A DNA stretch of 33,176 nt, taken from assembly GCF_011044975.1 (NCBI RefSeq), contig NZ_JAAKZV010000071.1, forward strand, positions 1-33,176, in the 5' to 3' direction. A program made the position numbers and the translations under genes. Each line of letters starts with the position of its first letter. The stretch's first letter is position 1. Under the pieces are notes generated by a model. The model was not told the origin of the DNA. It did no database searches and saw nothing but the letters and a program-made list of their open reading frames with translations. Shown one piece after another: positions 8,379-17,392 of this stretch. The DNA is from Streptomyces coryli (GTDB taxonomy: Bacteria > Actinomycetota > Actinomycetes > Streptomycetales > Streptomycetaceae).

Positions 8379-9299
8379 ATGGCCGGCAAGAAGGGCCCGT
8401 CGAAGGGCACCGGTGGCAAGAACCGCCGCAGCCTGGAGGGCAAGGGTCCGACCCCGCCCGCCGAGGCGCGCAAGGGCCACGCCAAGCAGCGCGCCGCCCA
8501 GGCACGCGCCCGGCAGGCCGCCAAGCGTCCGGCGCCGCGCCGCGGTGGCGCCAAGGGGACGAGCGAGATGGTCGTCGGCCGTAACTCGGTCTACGAGGCG
8601 CTGCGCGACGGGGTGCCGGCGTCGACGCTGTATGTGCAGCAGTTCATCGACAACGACGACCGGGTGCGGGCCGCGCTGCAGCTCGCCACCGAGAGCGGCA
8701 CCATCAACCTGATGGAGGCCCCGCGCCCCGAGCTCGACCGGATGACGAACGGCCTGAACCACCAGGGCCTCGTCCTCCAGGTCCCGCCGTACGACTACGC
8801 CCACCCGGACGACCTGGTGGCGGCGGCGCACGACGAGGGCGCCGACCCGCTGATCGTCGCCCTCGACGGGGTGACGGACCCGCGCAACCTCGGTGCCGTC
8901 GTCCGGTCCGTCTCCGCCTTCGGCGGCCACGGCGTGGTCGTCCCGGAGCGGCGCGCGGCGGGCATGACGGCGGGCGCCTGGAAGACGTCCGCCGGTACGG
9001 CCGCCCGTACGCCGGTCGCGCGCGCCACAAACCTGACCCGGGCGCTGGAGCAGTACCAGAAGGCCGGCGTGATCGTGGTCGGGCTGGCCGCCGACGGCGA
9101 CACCGAGGTCCAGGACCTCCAGGCGCTGGACGGCCCGGTCTGCATCGTCATCGGCTCGGAGGGCAAGGGCCTGTCCCGGCTGGTCGGCGAGACCTGCGAC
9201 GTGCGGGTGCGGATCCCCATGCCGGGCGGCGCGGAGTCCCTCAACGCCGGGGTCGCGGCAGGCATCGTGCTGTACGAGGCGGCCCGTAAGCGGGCTTAG
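8379..9299 (+). CDS. rlmB: RlmB-type 23S rRNA (guanosine-2'-O)-methyltransferase (SpoU family)
   Basis: A 306-residue TrmH/SpoU-family methyltransferase. The first 60 residues are a Lys/Arg/Gly-rich extension typical of actinobacterial members. The substrate-binding domain follows ([12 protein letters not shown] onward, about 65-140). The SPOUT domain has motif 1 N-L-G-A-V-V-R-S, motif 2 [11 protein letters not shown] and motif 3 [15 protein letters not shown]. By family it methylates a 23S rRNA ribose, although close paralogues modify other sites, so the exact nucleotide is inferred. ATG at 8379 follows AAGGTGA. The position directly after cysS is conserved in many actinobacteria. Its stop overlaps that of the convergent Nudix gene (shared TTAG). 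Confidence 0.92.
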   Translation: MAGKKGPSKGTGGKNRRSLEGKGPTPPAEARKGHAKQRAAQARARQAAKRPAPRRGGAKGTSEMVVGRNSVYEALRDGVPASTLYVQQFIDNDDRVRAALQLATESGTINLMEAPRPELDRMTNGLNHQGLVLQVPPYDYAHPDDLVAAAHDEGADPLIVALDGVTDPRNLGAVVRSVSAFGGHGVVVPERRAAGMTAGAWKTSAGTAARTPVARATNLTRALEQYQKAGVIVVGLAADGDTEVQDLQALDGPVCIVIGSEGKGLSRLVGETCDVRVRIPMPGGAESLNAGVAAGIVLYEAARKRA

Positions 9300-9931
9300 C
9301 GGTCCAGCAGGCCGGCCAGCCGGGCGCGGGTGAGGACGGCGATCGTGAACGCGTCGGTGATGCCGCCGGTGCGGATCAGCTCCTCGGCCTCCGCGACCGG
9401 CACCGGCAGCGCCCGGCGGATGCCCTCCCCGCGGTCCACCTCGCCGATCGCGGCGATCCGGGCCGCGAAGAGCTCGGCGTGCCCGCCGCGCAGCCCGGTG
9501 TCCGGGTGCAGCAGGCCCAGCGGGATCAGCTCGTCGGCCGTCGTGCCGAGCTCCTCCGCCAGCTCCTTGGCCGCGTTCTCCGCCCCGGACAGGCCGGAGG
9601 TGCCGTGTCCGCGCGGCACCTCCAGGTGCCACTCGCGGGTGGCGTGCCGGAAGTGCTCGACCAGCACCACCTCCGGCCCGAGCAGCGGCAGCAGCACGCA
9701 GCTGGGGCCGGTCGCGGAGTCGAGGAGGCGGATGTACGTGCCGCGCTCGCCGTCGGGGAAGCGGACGGGGTCGCGCAGGATCGTGATGTACGGGTCCTGG
9801 TAGACGACGCCGACCTCGTCGTCGGCCGCGTCGTGGAGGATGTCGATGCCGCCGGGCAGGTTGCGGAAGAGCTGGGGGCGCTGCTGCCGCAGTCGTTCGT
9901 ACGCGTCGCCGTCGCCGTTCGTACCGGTCAT
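9296..9931 (-). CDS. Nudix hydrolase, ADP-ribose pyrophosphatase-like
   Basis: A 211-residue protein with the ADP-ribose pyrophosphatase-like layout: an N-terminal beta domain (D-P-Y-I-T-I-L-R-D), then V-L-V-E-H-F-R-H and W-H-L-E-V-P-R-G, then the Nudix helix. The catalytic end K-E-L-A-E-E-L-G is present. Two consensus positions differ: the first Glu of the box (G-x5-E) is Leu here and the Arg is Lys. The metal-binding Glu pair is intact, so it should still be active. The substrate is not determined. The ATG follows the stop of the upstream 499-aa gene by one base (TGACATG), so the two are translationally coupled. Convergent with rlmB. Confidence 0.88.
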   Translation of the reverse strand: MTGTNGDGDAYERLRQQRPQLFRNLPGGIDILHDAADDEVGVVYQDPYITILRDPVRFPDGERGTYIRLLDSATGPSCVLLPLLGPEVVLVEHFRHATREWHLEVPRGHGTSGLSGAENAAKELAEELGTTADELIPLGLLHPDTGLRGGHAELFAARIAAIGEVDRGEGIRRALPVPVAEAEELIRTGGITDAFTIAVLTRARLAGLLDR

Positions 9932-9932
9932 G

Positions 9933-11432
9933 TCATACCCCCACCTGCTGGTCGGCCTCGTTCGCGAGCAGATCGCCGCGGGCCTGCCGGGGCCCGCCGC
10001 CGTATGCCCGCAGCATCGTCTCCCAGTCCCGGCGCAGACTGCGCAGCCGCAACGCCGGGAGGGTGATGCTGTGGCTCAGCCCGCCGCGCCCCGCGGAGCG
10101 CAGCTCCTTGAACATCAGCCGCATCACCAGCGGCCCCGCCACCACGCCCACGGCGTCGAGCGAGCCGCTGACCAGTGAGCCCTCGCCGGCCGCCAAGTGC
10201 AGGACGATGCCGGGGGATTCGAGGACGAGCATCAGATTGATCTCACGGGCGTAACCGCCGCCCTTGGTGAGCTTGCGCGCGCGCCCGAGCATGCGCGCGT
10301 GCAGCCGGGCTATCCGCCGGGTCGCCTCCGCGAACTCGTCCGGGGACGGCACACGCCCGGCGGCGAAGCCGGCGCGGAGGAAGCCGCCGAGCGCGGCGAT
10401 GTAGTCGTGCCACGCCTCCTCCTGGCGAAGCGCCACGATGTCGGTGAGGCTCAGCCCGCCGTACGAGTTCGGCCCGTCCACCGCGCGGTGCAGCGCGTCC
10501 GCGAACACGCCGCGCAGCAGCAGGCCGAGTGACTCCGGGTCCGCGACCGGGTCGTCCAGCCCCGCGGTGAGCTCCTGCAGCGCGCTGCGCGGCGGGGACA
10601 GCGGCGGGGTGGCGGCGGTGATGCCGGCGGCCACCGGGACGCCGATGTTGTAGAGCAGGTCGACGAGCTGCTTGGCGGGGACGATCTCCGGTCCCTCGCG
10701 CAGCAGTTGCTCGTACGGCTCGGTGCCGGGGCGGGTGATGAAGTGCTGGTAGACGGCGTTGCGGGTGATGGCCGCGTCCGGGCCCTGGTCGAAGGCCCAG
10801 CGGGCGATGTCGGTGAGGATGCCGCGACGCATCCGGTCGGCGAGCTCGGGCGGGATGTCGAGATCCTCGGCGAGCAGGACCGGGTCGAGGCGGTTGAGGG
10901 TGAGCACGTTGCGGGAGAAGTACTCGCCGATCCGCCGGGTCGCGGTGACGTTCGCCGTATCGTCCCAGGACAGGCGCACACAGGCGGGGTCGGCCTCGTC
11001 CTCGAGCAACCGGTGCCACATGCGGTGCACATGCTGGTCGTGGGTGAAGCGGATCTCCTGGCCCTGGTGCAGGTGCAGCGGGCGCTCGGCCGGATCGCGC
11101 TCGGCGAGCAGGAACGGGACCATGGCGCGGTCGTTGAGCAGCCGGGCGAAGGCGCGCCGGTCGGTGTGGTCGGCGTCCGCGAGGAAGTTGGCGTACAGGG
11201 CCTCGTTGTTGAGGAAATATGCGCGGTTGACCACGAGCGTGCCGCTGTTCACCAGCGCCCGGCGCAACTCGGCCGACGCGGCGGCGAGCTGCTCGGCGCC
11301 GGCCGTGGCGGGCGTCGTGGGACGCTGCCGCTCGCCGGCTAGGGAGGCGGGCAGCCACTGGTTGTCGAGGGCCTGCGCCATCACCGGATAGCGGTCGCGG
11401 AGGTCGGCGAACTCCAGTTGTTGTAAGGGCAC
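9933..11432 (-). CDS. Conserved protein of unknown function with TTA codon 3
   Basis: I do not recognise a family for this 499-residue protein. It is soluble by composition, largely helical, and has a His-rich segment L-H-L-H-Q-G-Q-E followed by T-H-D-Q-H-V-H-R-M-W-H that could bind a metal or cofactor. The C-terminal half carries a basic helix (R-R-I-A-R-L-H-A-R-M-L-G-R-A-R-K-L) and a hydrophobic, Gly-rich stretch. I chose the GTG at 11432, preceded by GGGGAAGATGGGG. The frame extends further upstream but would cross the divergent DoxX gene start. The third codon is TTA, the rare leucine codon that needs the bldA tRNA in Streptomyces. It forms a tight operon with the Nudix gene, so a shared nucleotide-related task is possible but unproven. 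Confidence 0.8.
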   Translation of the reverse strand: MPLQQLEFADLRDRYPVMAQALDNQWLPASLAGERQRPTTPATAGAEQLAAASAELRRALVNSGTLVVNRAYFLNNEALYANFLADADHTDRRAFARLLNDRAMVPFLLAERDPAERPLHLHQGQEIRFTHDQHVHRMWHRLLEDEADPACVRLSWDDTANVTATRRIGEYFSRNVLTLNRLDPVLLAEDLDIPPELADRMRRGILTDIARWAFDQGPDAAITRNAVYQHFITRPGTEPYEQLLREGPEIVPAKQLVDLLYNIGVPVAAGITAATPPLSPPRSALQELTAGLDDPVADPESLGLLLRGVFADALHRAVDGPNSYGGLSLTDIVALRQEEAWHDYIAALGGFLRAGFAAGRVPSPDEFAEATRRIARLHARMLGRARKLTKGGGYAREINLMLVLESPGIVLHLAAGEGSLVSGSLDAVGVVAGPLVMRLMFKELRSAGRGGLSHSITLPALRLRSLRRDWETMLRAYGGGPRQARGDLLANEADQQVGV

Positions 11433-11527
11433 GACCCCATCTTCCCCCCGGATCGTCTGATCTTTGACGGGTCTCGGACAGATCGCTGCGGCGGAGGCAG
11501 TGTCCAAAAGGCGTGTCACTCGGTTAG

Positions 11528-13138
11528 ATGAGCGTGGACACCAGAACACCGCCCACTCCCAGGGGTGGCCGCGCGCAGGGATTCGAAGAAACCGACGTGC
11601 TGAACATGCGGAAGGTGCCGAGCGATCCGGCGCTGGTCGCCCTCAATAACGCCAGTTTCCGGGTGCAACTCGGGCCCAGCTCCGGGCATTTCGGTCCGTC
11701 GGTGGGCCGGCGTGCGCCGGGGCGGCGGCAGGTCACGGTCGCGGCCGGTGGTGCCGGTGCGGCCACGGTGGCGATGCCGGTCGTGTCCCCGGTGGGCGAG
11801 GAGACCGCGGAGATGCCCGCGGTGCCCGGTGCGCGCCGGCGTGCGCCCGTGGTGTGGAGCGGGCGTTCCACGCCGGGCGATCCCGCGGCCGGGCAGCTGC
11901 TTCAGGCCGTACGGCAGTCGTCCCGCACGGCCGGGGACGGCACCGTAAATCCGGATCTGACCGAGACGCAGGTGCTGCCGCGGCTGGAGTCCACGGTGAT
12001 CGGGCAGCGCGGTCCCTCCGGCGACGACACGCAGCTGCTGCCGCCGATCCAGCCCGGCCAGGACTACCCCGGCGACGACGGCTACGACGACTACGACGAC
12101 GACTACGAGTCCGAGCCCCCGCGCCGGCAGCGCTTCGGCGCCGACCCGGTCCGGCACGCGTACTATCCCGGCCGCCGGATGAACCTCGGGGTGGTGCTGC
12201 TCCCGCTGCGCATCTTCCTCGGCCTCGTCTCGATCTACGCCGGCTTCGGCAAGCTCTCCGACCCGGCCTACTTCGACGGCGGCGAGCGCGGCTCGCTCGC
12301 CAAGTGGCTCGGCACCCTGGAGCCGTGGGCCGTCGCCCAGCCGCTCTACGACCTCGCGCTCACCCACCCCGTCGGGGCCGGGCTCACGGTGGCGTTCCTG
12401 CAAGTGATCGTCGGCGTGCTGACGATCTGCGGCCTCTGGCAGCGGATCGCCGCCGGCTTCGGCGTGCTGCTCTCGCTCGCGCTGATCGTGACGGTCAGCT
12501 GGGGCGCCGCGCCGGTCTACGACGCACCGGACTTCATCTACCTCGCCGCCTGGTCCCCGCTGGTCATCGCCGGCGCCCCGGTGTATTCGATGGACGCCCG
12601 GCTGGCCGGGCAGGCCTGGCGCCGCCTCGGCCCGCGCTCGGAGCTGTGGGAGCTGCGGCGGTACGTGCTGCGCCGCGGCGTCGTCCTCGCCACCTTCGTC
12701 ATCGGCGCCACGCTGCTGCTCGGCGCCATGCTCGGCGGCGCGGTCCGCTCCTCCAAGACGGTCGACGTGCCGGAGCCCGGCGAGGCCCCGCGCAACCAGC
12801 TCCCCGGCTCCCCGCTCCCGGAGACCCCGGGCGGCGACGGGCGCGGCGGGCCGGCCGGTTCGGGCTCCACGGCGCCGTCCGAGCGCCCGTCGCGGGAGAC
12901 CTCGCCCTCGCCGTCGGCCTCGCCGTCCGCGGGCCGCGACGCCTCGCAGCCGGGCAATGTCGGCGAGCAGCCCTCCTCGCCGCAGGGCGAGCAGCAGCCG
13001 CCCGCGCAGCAGGAGCAGCCCTCGGAGCAGCAGCCGCCCGCGGAGGGCGGCGGCTCGACGGGCGGCGGCGGTGGCGGCGGCTCGCAGGACCCGGGCGATG
13101 AGGAGTCGCCGGGTCTGGTGGGCGGGCTGCTGGGCTGA
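11528..13138 (+). CDS. DoxX-family membrane protein with long disordered ends
   Basis: A 536-residue integral membrane protein. Residues 1-215 are cytoplasmic and mostly disordered (Gly/Arg/Pro-rich, with a Tyr/Asp run at about 177-194), with a conserved-looking segment L-N-M-R-K-V-P-S-D-P near 25. A DoxX four-helix domain covers about 218-352 (I-Y-A-G-F-G-K-L near 236-243). A further membrane helix lies at about 383-405, and an extracytoplasmic Pro/Gln/Ser tail ends in a poly-Gly stretch. DoxX proteins are quinone-linked or redox membrane components, but their role is mostly unclear. ATG at 11528 has no clear ribosome site, so the start is the least certain part. A strong terminator follows. 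Confidence 0.85.
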   Translation: MSVDTRTPPTPRGGRAQGFEETDVLNMRKVPSDPALVALNNASFRVQLGPSSGHFGPSVGRRAPGRRQVTVAAGGAGAATVAMPVVSPVGEETAEMPAVPGARRRAPVVWSGRSTPGDPAAGQLLQAVRQSSRTAGDGTVNPDLTETQVLPRLESTVIGQRGPSGDDTQLLPPIQPGQDYPGDDGYDDYDDDYESEPPRRQRFGADPVRHAYYPGRRMNLGVVLLPLRIFLGLVSIYAGFGKLSDPAYFDGGERGSLAKWLGTLEPWAVAQPLYDLALTHPVGAGLTVAFLQVIVGVLTICGLWQRIAAGFGVLLSLALIVTVSWGAAPVYDAPDFIYLAAWSPLVIAGAPVYSMDARLAGQAWRRLGPRSELWELRRYVLRRGVVLATFVIGATLLLGAMLGGAVRSSKTVDVPEPGEAPRNQLPGSPLPETPGGDGRGGPAGSGSTAPSERPSRETSPSPSASPSAGRDASQPGNVGEQPSSPQGEQQPPAQQEQPSEQQPPAEGGGSTGGGGGGGSQDPGDEESPGLVGGLLG

Positions 13139-13147
13139 GGTCCGTAC

Positions 13148-13187
13148 GACGAAGGGGGCTGCCGGATGCCCGGCAGCCCCCTTCGTC
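13148..13187. terminator. Bidirectional terminator after the DoxX gene
   Basis: A perfect 18-bp inverted repeat (13148-13165 with 13170-13187), loop ATGC, followed by TTT. It lies between convergent genes and probably serves both. Confidence 0.9.
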
Positions 13188-13202
13188 TTTGCCTGTCCTG
13201 GC

Positions 13203-13937
13203 TCAGCTCTCCTGCTTGCCGCTGGCGAGCTCCTTGGCCGCCTCGGTCAGGTCCTTTGCCGTGTCGATGGCGCGCCAGTACGCGCCCTGCGGGATCTGCC
13301 ACCCCGCCAGCCGCCGCTCCCGCGCCAGCCGCGGGAACGTAGTGCGCTCGTGGTCGCCGCGGTCCGGCAGCATCTTCGTGAAGGCGGCGGAGAAGACGTA
13401 GACACCGGCATTGATGAGATACGGCGACGGCGGCGCCTCGATGAAGTCCAGGACGTGGCCGAAGCGGTCGGTCTCCACCGCTCCCCACGGGATCCGCGGC
13501 CGGGCGAGGGCGAGGGTGGCGTCCGCGTCCCGCTCGTGGTGGAAGTCGGCCATCTCGCGGAGGCTGAAGCGGGTCCAGATGTCGCCGTTGGTGGCGTACC
13601 AGGGCTCGTCGTCGCGGGGCAGCGAGGCCGCCGCGTACTTCAGGCCGCCGCCGCGCCCCAGCGGCTCCGTCTCCACGACCGTGGTGACCCGCAGCGGCAG
13701 TTCGGTGGCGTCCAGCCAGTCCTGCAGGACCTCGGCGAGGTGGCCGCAGGAGACGACGGCGTCGGTGACGCCCTCGGCGGCCAGCCAGGCCAGCTGGTGG
13801 CCGATGATCGGGGTGCCGGTGCCGGGGATCTCGACCATGGGCTTCGGGCGGTCGTCGGTGTACGGACGGAGCCGGGAGCCCTGGCCGCCGGCCAGGACGA
13901 CGGCCTGTGTCGGGCGCGCTGCGGGATGGGCGGTCAT
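13203..13937 (-). CDS. Sugar-nucleotide / NTP transferase (GlmU N-terminal-like)
   Basis: A 244-residue nucleotidyltransferase of the NTP_transferase family. The N-terminal signature A-V-V-L-A-G-G-Q-G-S-R-L-R-P-Y-T and R-P-K-P-M-V define the nucleotide-binding site. E-T-E-P-L-G-R-G-G-G-L-K and the metal-binding T-N-G-D-I follow, and Y-L-I-N-A-G-V-Y lies in the sugar-binding half. Such enzymes make NDP-sugars such as GDP-mannose or dTDP/UDP-glucose from sugar 1-phosphates; the sugar cannot be told. There is no C-terminal beta-helix. I chose the ATG at 13937, which has AAGGTG six bases upstream, over a start nine residues earlier. Wall polysaccharide or glycan precursor synthesis is a reasonable guess. 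Confidence 0.9.
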   Translation of the reverse strand: MTAHPAARPTQAVVLAGGQGSRLRPYTDDRPKPMVEIPGTGTPIIGHQLAWLAAEGVTDAVVSCGHLAEVLQDWLDATELPLRVTTVVETEPLGRGGGLKYAAASLPRDDEPWYATNGDIWTRFSLREMADFHHERDADATLALARPRIPWGAVETDRFGHVLDFIEAPPSPYLINAGVYVFSAAFTKMLPDRGDHERTTFPRLARERRLAGWQIPQGAYWRAIDTAKDLTEAAKELASGKQES

Positions 13938-14074
13938 GAACGGCACCTTATCCGCGGAGCGCACGGCTCCGCCCCGTCCGGAAGATGACGTTGCTTACCG
14001 GGCGGGGCGGACAGGGGAGACGGGAAGCGGGACTTGCGGGACCGCCGGGCCGCCGGGGTGCGTACGACGCGGGC

Positions 14075-14488
14075 TCACTGGCCCGCGGCGACCCCGGAGG
14101 CGAAGGCGGTGTCGCAGACCGGGCGGGAGAACTTCTGCGCCTGCACCGGGCCGTACTTCGCGACCGCGGCGCGGCCCAGCGAGCGGGCGATGCCGACGCA
14201 GTGCTTCGCCAGCGACGGGCGTGCGGTGGTGGCGCGCTGCAGCTCGGTGAGCGCTGCGGCCGGGTCCTTCTGCTGCAGCTCGGTGAGCAGCCGGTCGCGC
14301 AGGATGTCCTGCGGGGCGCGGGAGCCGGCCTTGCTCGATGCCTTCTCCGCGGAGGCTAGGAGCTGCGAGTCGTGCTGGGACGACTCGGTCCACGGCACGG
14401 TGGCCACGGCCAGGGTCCCCGAGAGGACGAGGACGACGGGGAGTACGAACGCGAGAGTTCTGCCGATGCGGCGGGCTGCCTGATTCAC
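14075..14488 (-). CDS. Small exported protein of unknown function
   Basis: A 137-residue protein. A basic start (R-R-I-G-R) and hydrophobic core (about 12-31) form a signal peptide or single membrane anchor, so the rest should be outside the cell. The outer part is helical with two cysteines (C-V-G-I near 96 and P-V-C-D near 124) that could form a disulphide. I recognise no domain. The start is a GTG at 14488 without a ribosome site; TACGAT seven bases upstream suggests a leaderless transcript. It stands alone between the nucleotidyltransferase and msiK on the same strand, separated by 137 and 218 bases. Confidence 0.7.
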   Translation of the reverse strand: MNQAARRIGRTLAFVLPVVLVLSGTLAVATVPWTESSQHDSQLLASAEKASSKAGSRAPQDILRDRLLTELQQKDPAAALTELQRATTARPSLAKHCVGIARSLGRAAVAKYGPVQAQKFSRPVCDTAFASGVAAGQ

Positions 14489-14495
14489 GCAGGCG

Positions 14496-14501
14496 ATCGT
14501 A
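14496..14501 (-). promoter_or_regulatory. -10 element of leaderless small exported-protein gene
   Basis: On the minus strand TACGAT is followed by seven bases and the GTG at 14488. No Shine-Dalgarno is present, and a clear -35 is not visible. Confidence 0.45.
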
Positions 14502-14644
14502 GCGACCGGTAGTGATATGGCGACATTCGGTCACCCCTATGAGTGGCCATTTTCCGGGGTTTTCGAATCCGGTGTTGACGCCGTGCGACCCCTGCGGGGG
14601 ATTTGTCGACAGAATGACCCGAATCTCCGTCGTTCGAACGCGGA

Positions 14645-14676
14645 CGGCGCCGCACCCCCGCGAGGGTGCGGCGCCG
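14645..14676. terminator. Terminator after msiK
   Basis: A 13-bp perfect inverted repeat (14645-14657 with 14664-14676) with a 6-base loop lies about 30 bases beyond the msiK stop on its strand. No T-tract follows, as is usual for this GC content. Confidence 0.7.
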
Positions 14677-14706
14677 CCGTAAAGCTGTCGGCCGTGGACC
14701 TCAGCC

Positions 14707-15822
<1,116 letters not shown>

Positions 15823-15838
15823 GCTGTTGTCTCCTTCA

Positions 15839-15856
15839 CCGGCAGGAACGTGCCGG
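15839..15856. promoter_or_regulatory. Dyad in the msiK leader
   Basis: CCGGCA and TGCCGG form a perfect inverted repeat around six bases, ending 16 bases before the msiK start and just upstream of its ribosome site. It could be an operator or an mRNA hairpin near the ribosome site; its function is unknown. Confidence 0.35.
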
Positions 15857-15876
15857 ACGATCCGAGTAAAGGGTGA

Positions 15877-15892
15877 TGTGGTGTAGTCCACT
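15877..15892. promoter_or_regulatory. Candidate DasR operator (dre) upstream of msiK
   Basis: The 16-base site TGTGGTGTAGTCCACT matches 13 of 16 positions of the DasR consensus AGTGGTCTAGACCACT and keeps both GTGG/CCAC arms and the central TA. It lies 55 bases upstream of the msiK start. DasR (GntR/HutC type) senses amino-sugar phosphates and controls chitin and N-acetylglucosamine uptake genes. Confidence 0.5.
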
Positions 15893-16004
15893 CCCGCGGA
15901 CTTCCGTGACCGTAACCCGCCGGGTACGCGCTTGTCAGTACCCCGGCAGGAGAGAAATCCCCTGGCCCGGCCCTCCCGGCCGCCGGTTAGACTTGCCCGC
16001 ACAC

Positions 16005-16078
16005 GCCTCGTTAGCTCAGCTGGCCAGAGCAACGCACTTGTAATGCGTAGGTCATCGGTTCGACTCCGATACGAGGCT
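16005..16078 (+). tRNA. tRNA-Thr, anticodon TGT
   Basis: A 74-base cloverleaf. The acceptor stem GCCTCGT pairs with ACGAGGC and is followed by discriminator T. The D-arm reads TAGCTCAG...AGAGC. The anticodon stem ACGCA/TGCGT encloses loop CTTGTAA with anticodon TGT, reading ACA threonine codons. The T-arm has GGTTCGACTCC. CCA is not encoded. TAGACT at 15988-15993, about 12 bases upstream, is a likely -10 element. ACA is a rare codon in this genome, so this is a low-use isoacceptor. Confidence 0.95.
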
Positions 16079-16086
16079 CTGCTGAG

Positions 16087-16119
16087 GGCCAGGTCACAGT
16101 GTCTGTGACCTGGCCTTTT
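16087..16119 (+). terminator. Terminator after tRNA-Thr
   Basis: A perfect 13-bp inverted repeat (16087-16099 with 16103-16115), 3-base loop and TTTT: a textbook intrinsic terminator nine bases after the tRNA. Confidence 0.93.
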
Positions 16120-16153
16120 GTGTGGGTGGGGGGCGGGAGGCGCGTGGTGCCGT

Positions 16154-16159
16154 TAGGGT
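16154..16159 (+). promoter_or_regulatory. -10 element of leaderless acyltransferase gene
   Basis: TAGGGT is followed by seven bases (GCGGCGG) and the ATG at 16167. There is no ribosome site, so the transcript probably starts at the ATG. Confidence 0.5.
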
Positions 16160-16166
16160 GCGGCGG

Positions 16167-17315
16167 ATGTCCCACGTCGTTGCTGAGCGGCCGCCGCTCT
16201 ATCCAGACCTCCCGAGCGCATACCCCGGTGCCTTCGGGAGCTCGGCGCCGCTTGCGGGCGGTGGGCCGCCGGAGAGCGGTGGCAAGGGCCAGGGCCGGGA
16301 TCCGTTCCTGGACAACGCCAAGTACCTGACGATCATCCTCGTCGTCCTGGGGCACACCTGGGCGCCCATGGTCCACGGCAGCCGGACCACGGCCGCCGCT
16401 TACATGCTGCTGTACTCGTTCCACATGCCGGCGTTCATCATCGTGTCCGGCTATCTCTCGCGGACCTTCACGGGCAGTCCGCGCCAGCTCCAGCGGCTGG
16501 TCACGGGTGTGCTGGTGCCGTATGTGGTGCTGCAGACCGCGCTCACCCTCTTCATGCGGGTGATCGACAACCCGGAACGGGAATTCCGCTACCAGGACCC
16601 GGGGTTCGCCCTCTGGTTCCTGGTCGCGCTCTTCCTGTGGCGGCTGACCACCCCGCTGTGGAACCGGCTGCGCTGGCCGGTGCCGGTGACGCTCGCGATA
16701 GCCGTCGCGGCGTCGGTGACGCCCACGATGAGCGACAGCAGCCTGAACCTGATGCGGGTCGCCCAGTTCCTGCCGTTCTTCGTGCTCGGGCTGCAGCTGC
16801 GGCCCGAGCACTTCGAGGTGCTCAAGCGGCCGTCCGCCCGCCTCATAGCCGCGCCCGTCATGTGCATGGGCCTGGTCGTGGCGTACCTGGCGGTGCCGCG
16901 GATGAGCGCCGGCTGGTTCCTGCACAACTACGCCTCACAGACCCTGGGCGCGCCGGCGTGGGCGGGAGCCGTGATGACGCTGGCGATCTTCGGCTGCGGC
17001 GTGGTCATGACCGCCTGCTTCCTGGCCTGGGTGCCGCGGCGGCGGCTGTGGATGACGGCGCTGGGGGCCGGGACCCTGTACGCGTACCTGCTGCACATCT
17101 TCCCGGTCCAGATGTCGCGCCACCTCGGCTGGTACGACGCGGGCTGGATCCGCGGCCCGGTCGGCCACGCGGCCATCTCCGTCATCGCCATGGTGCTGAT
17201 GACCCTGCTGTGCACCGGGCCGGTGCAGCGCGCGCTGCGGCCCGTACTGGAGCCGAAGATGACGTGGTTCTTCCAGCGCGAGCGCCGCCGGGGGGCGCAT
17301 GCCCGACGGCGGTGA
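16167..17315 (+). CDS. Acyltransferase-3 family membrane protein
   Basis: A 382-residue integral membrane protein. After a 48-residue Pro/Gly-rich cytoplasmic lead comes the family start D-N-A-K-Y-L-T-I-I-L-V-V-L-G-H, with the catalytic-type His in G-H-T-W. About ten hydrophobic helices follow, including F-H-M-P-A-F-I-I-V-S-G-Y, the second family hallmark. It ends in a basic Arg-rich tail. Acyltransferase-3 proteins O-acylate sugars, peptidoglycan or antibiotics at the membrane; the acceptor is unknown. I chose ATG 16167 rather than an earlier in-frame start because it fits a leaderless TAGGGT promoter. The next gene begins 77 bases later on the same strand and could be co-transcribed. Confidence 0.88.
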   Translation: MSHVVAERPPLYPDLPSAYPGAFGSSAPLAGGGPPESGGKGQGRDPFLDNAKYLTIILVVLGHTWAPMVHGSRTTAAAYMLLYSFHMPAFIIVSGYLSRTFTGSPRQLQRLVTGVLVPYVVLQTALTLFMRVIDNPEREFRYQDPGFALWFLVALFLWRLTTPLWNRLRWPVPVTLAIAVAASVTPTMSDSSLNLMRVAQFLPFFVLGLQLRPEHFEVLKRPSARLIAAPVMCMGLVVAYLAVPRMSAGWFLHNYASQTLGAPAWAGAVMTLAIFGCGVVMTACFLAWVPRRRLWMTALGAGTLYAYLLHIFPVQMSRHLGWYDAGWIRGPVGHAAISVIAMVLMTLLCTGPVQRALRPVLEPKMTWFFQRERRRGAHARRR

Positions 17316-17341
17316 TCTCCCCTGCCGTCCGTGACTCTCCG

Positions 17342-17347
17342 TATGAT
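17342..17347 (+). promoter_or_regulatory. Candidate -10 of the hydrolase-macro gene
   Basis: TATGAT matches five of six bases of the consensus TATAAT and lies 45 bases upstream of the TTG start. No matching -35 hexamer is visible at 16-18 bases, so support is modest. Confidence 0.3.
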
Positions 17348-17392
17348 GCCGGGCAGGCGTTCAGGAGCCGGGCACAACGGTAGGGGGAGATC

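Noticed and set aside
16005-16078. tRNA-Thr as integration site of a mobile element carrying the following genes
   Set aside because: I see no integrase, no second copy of the tRNA end in the window and a normal terminator after the tRNA.
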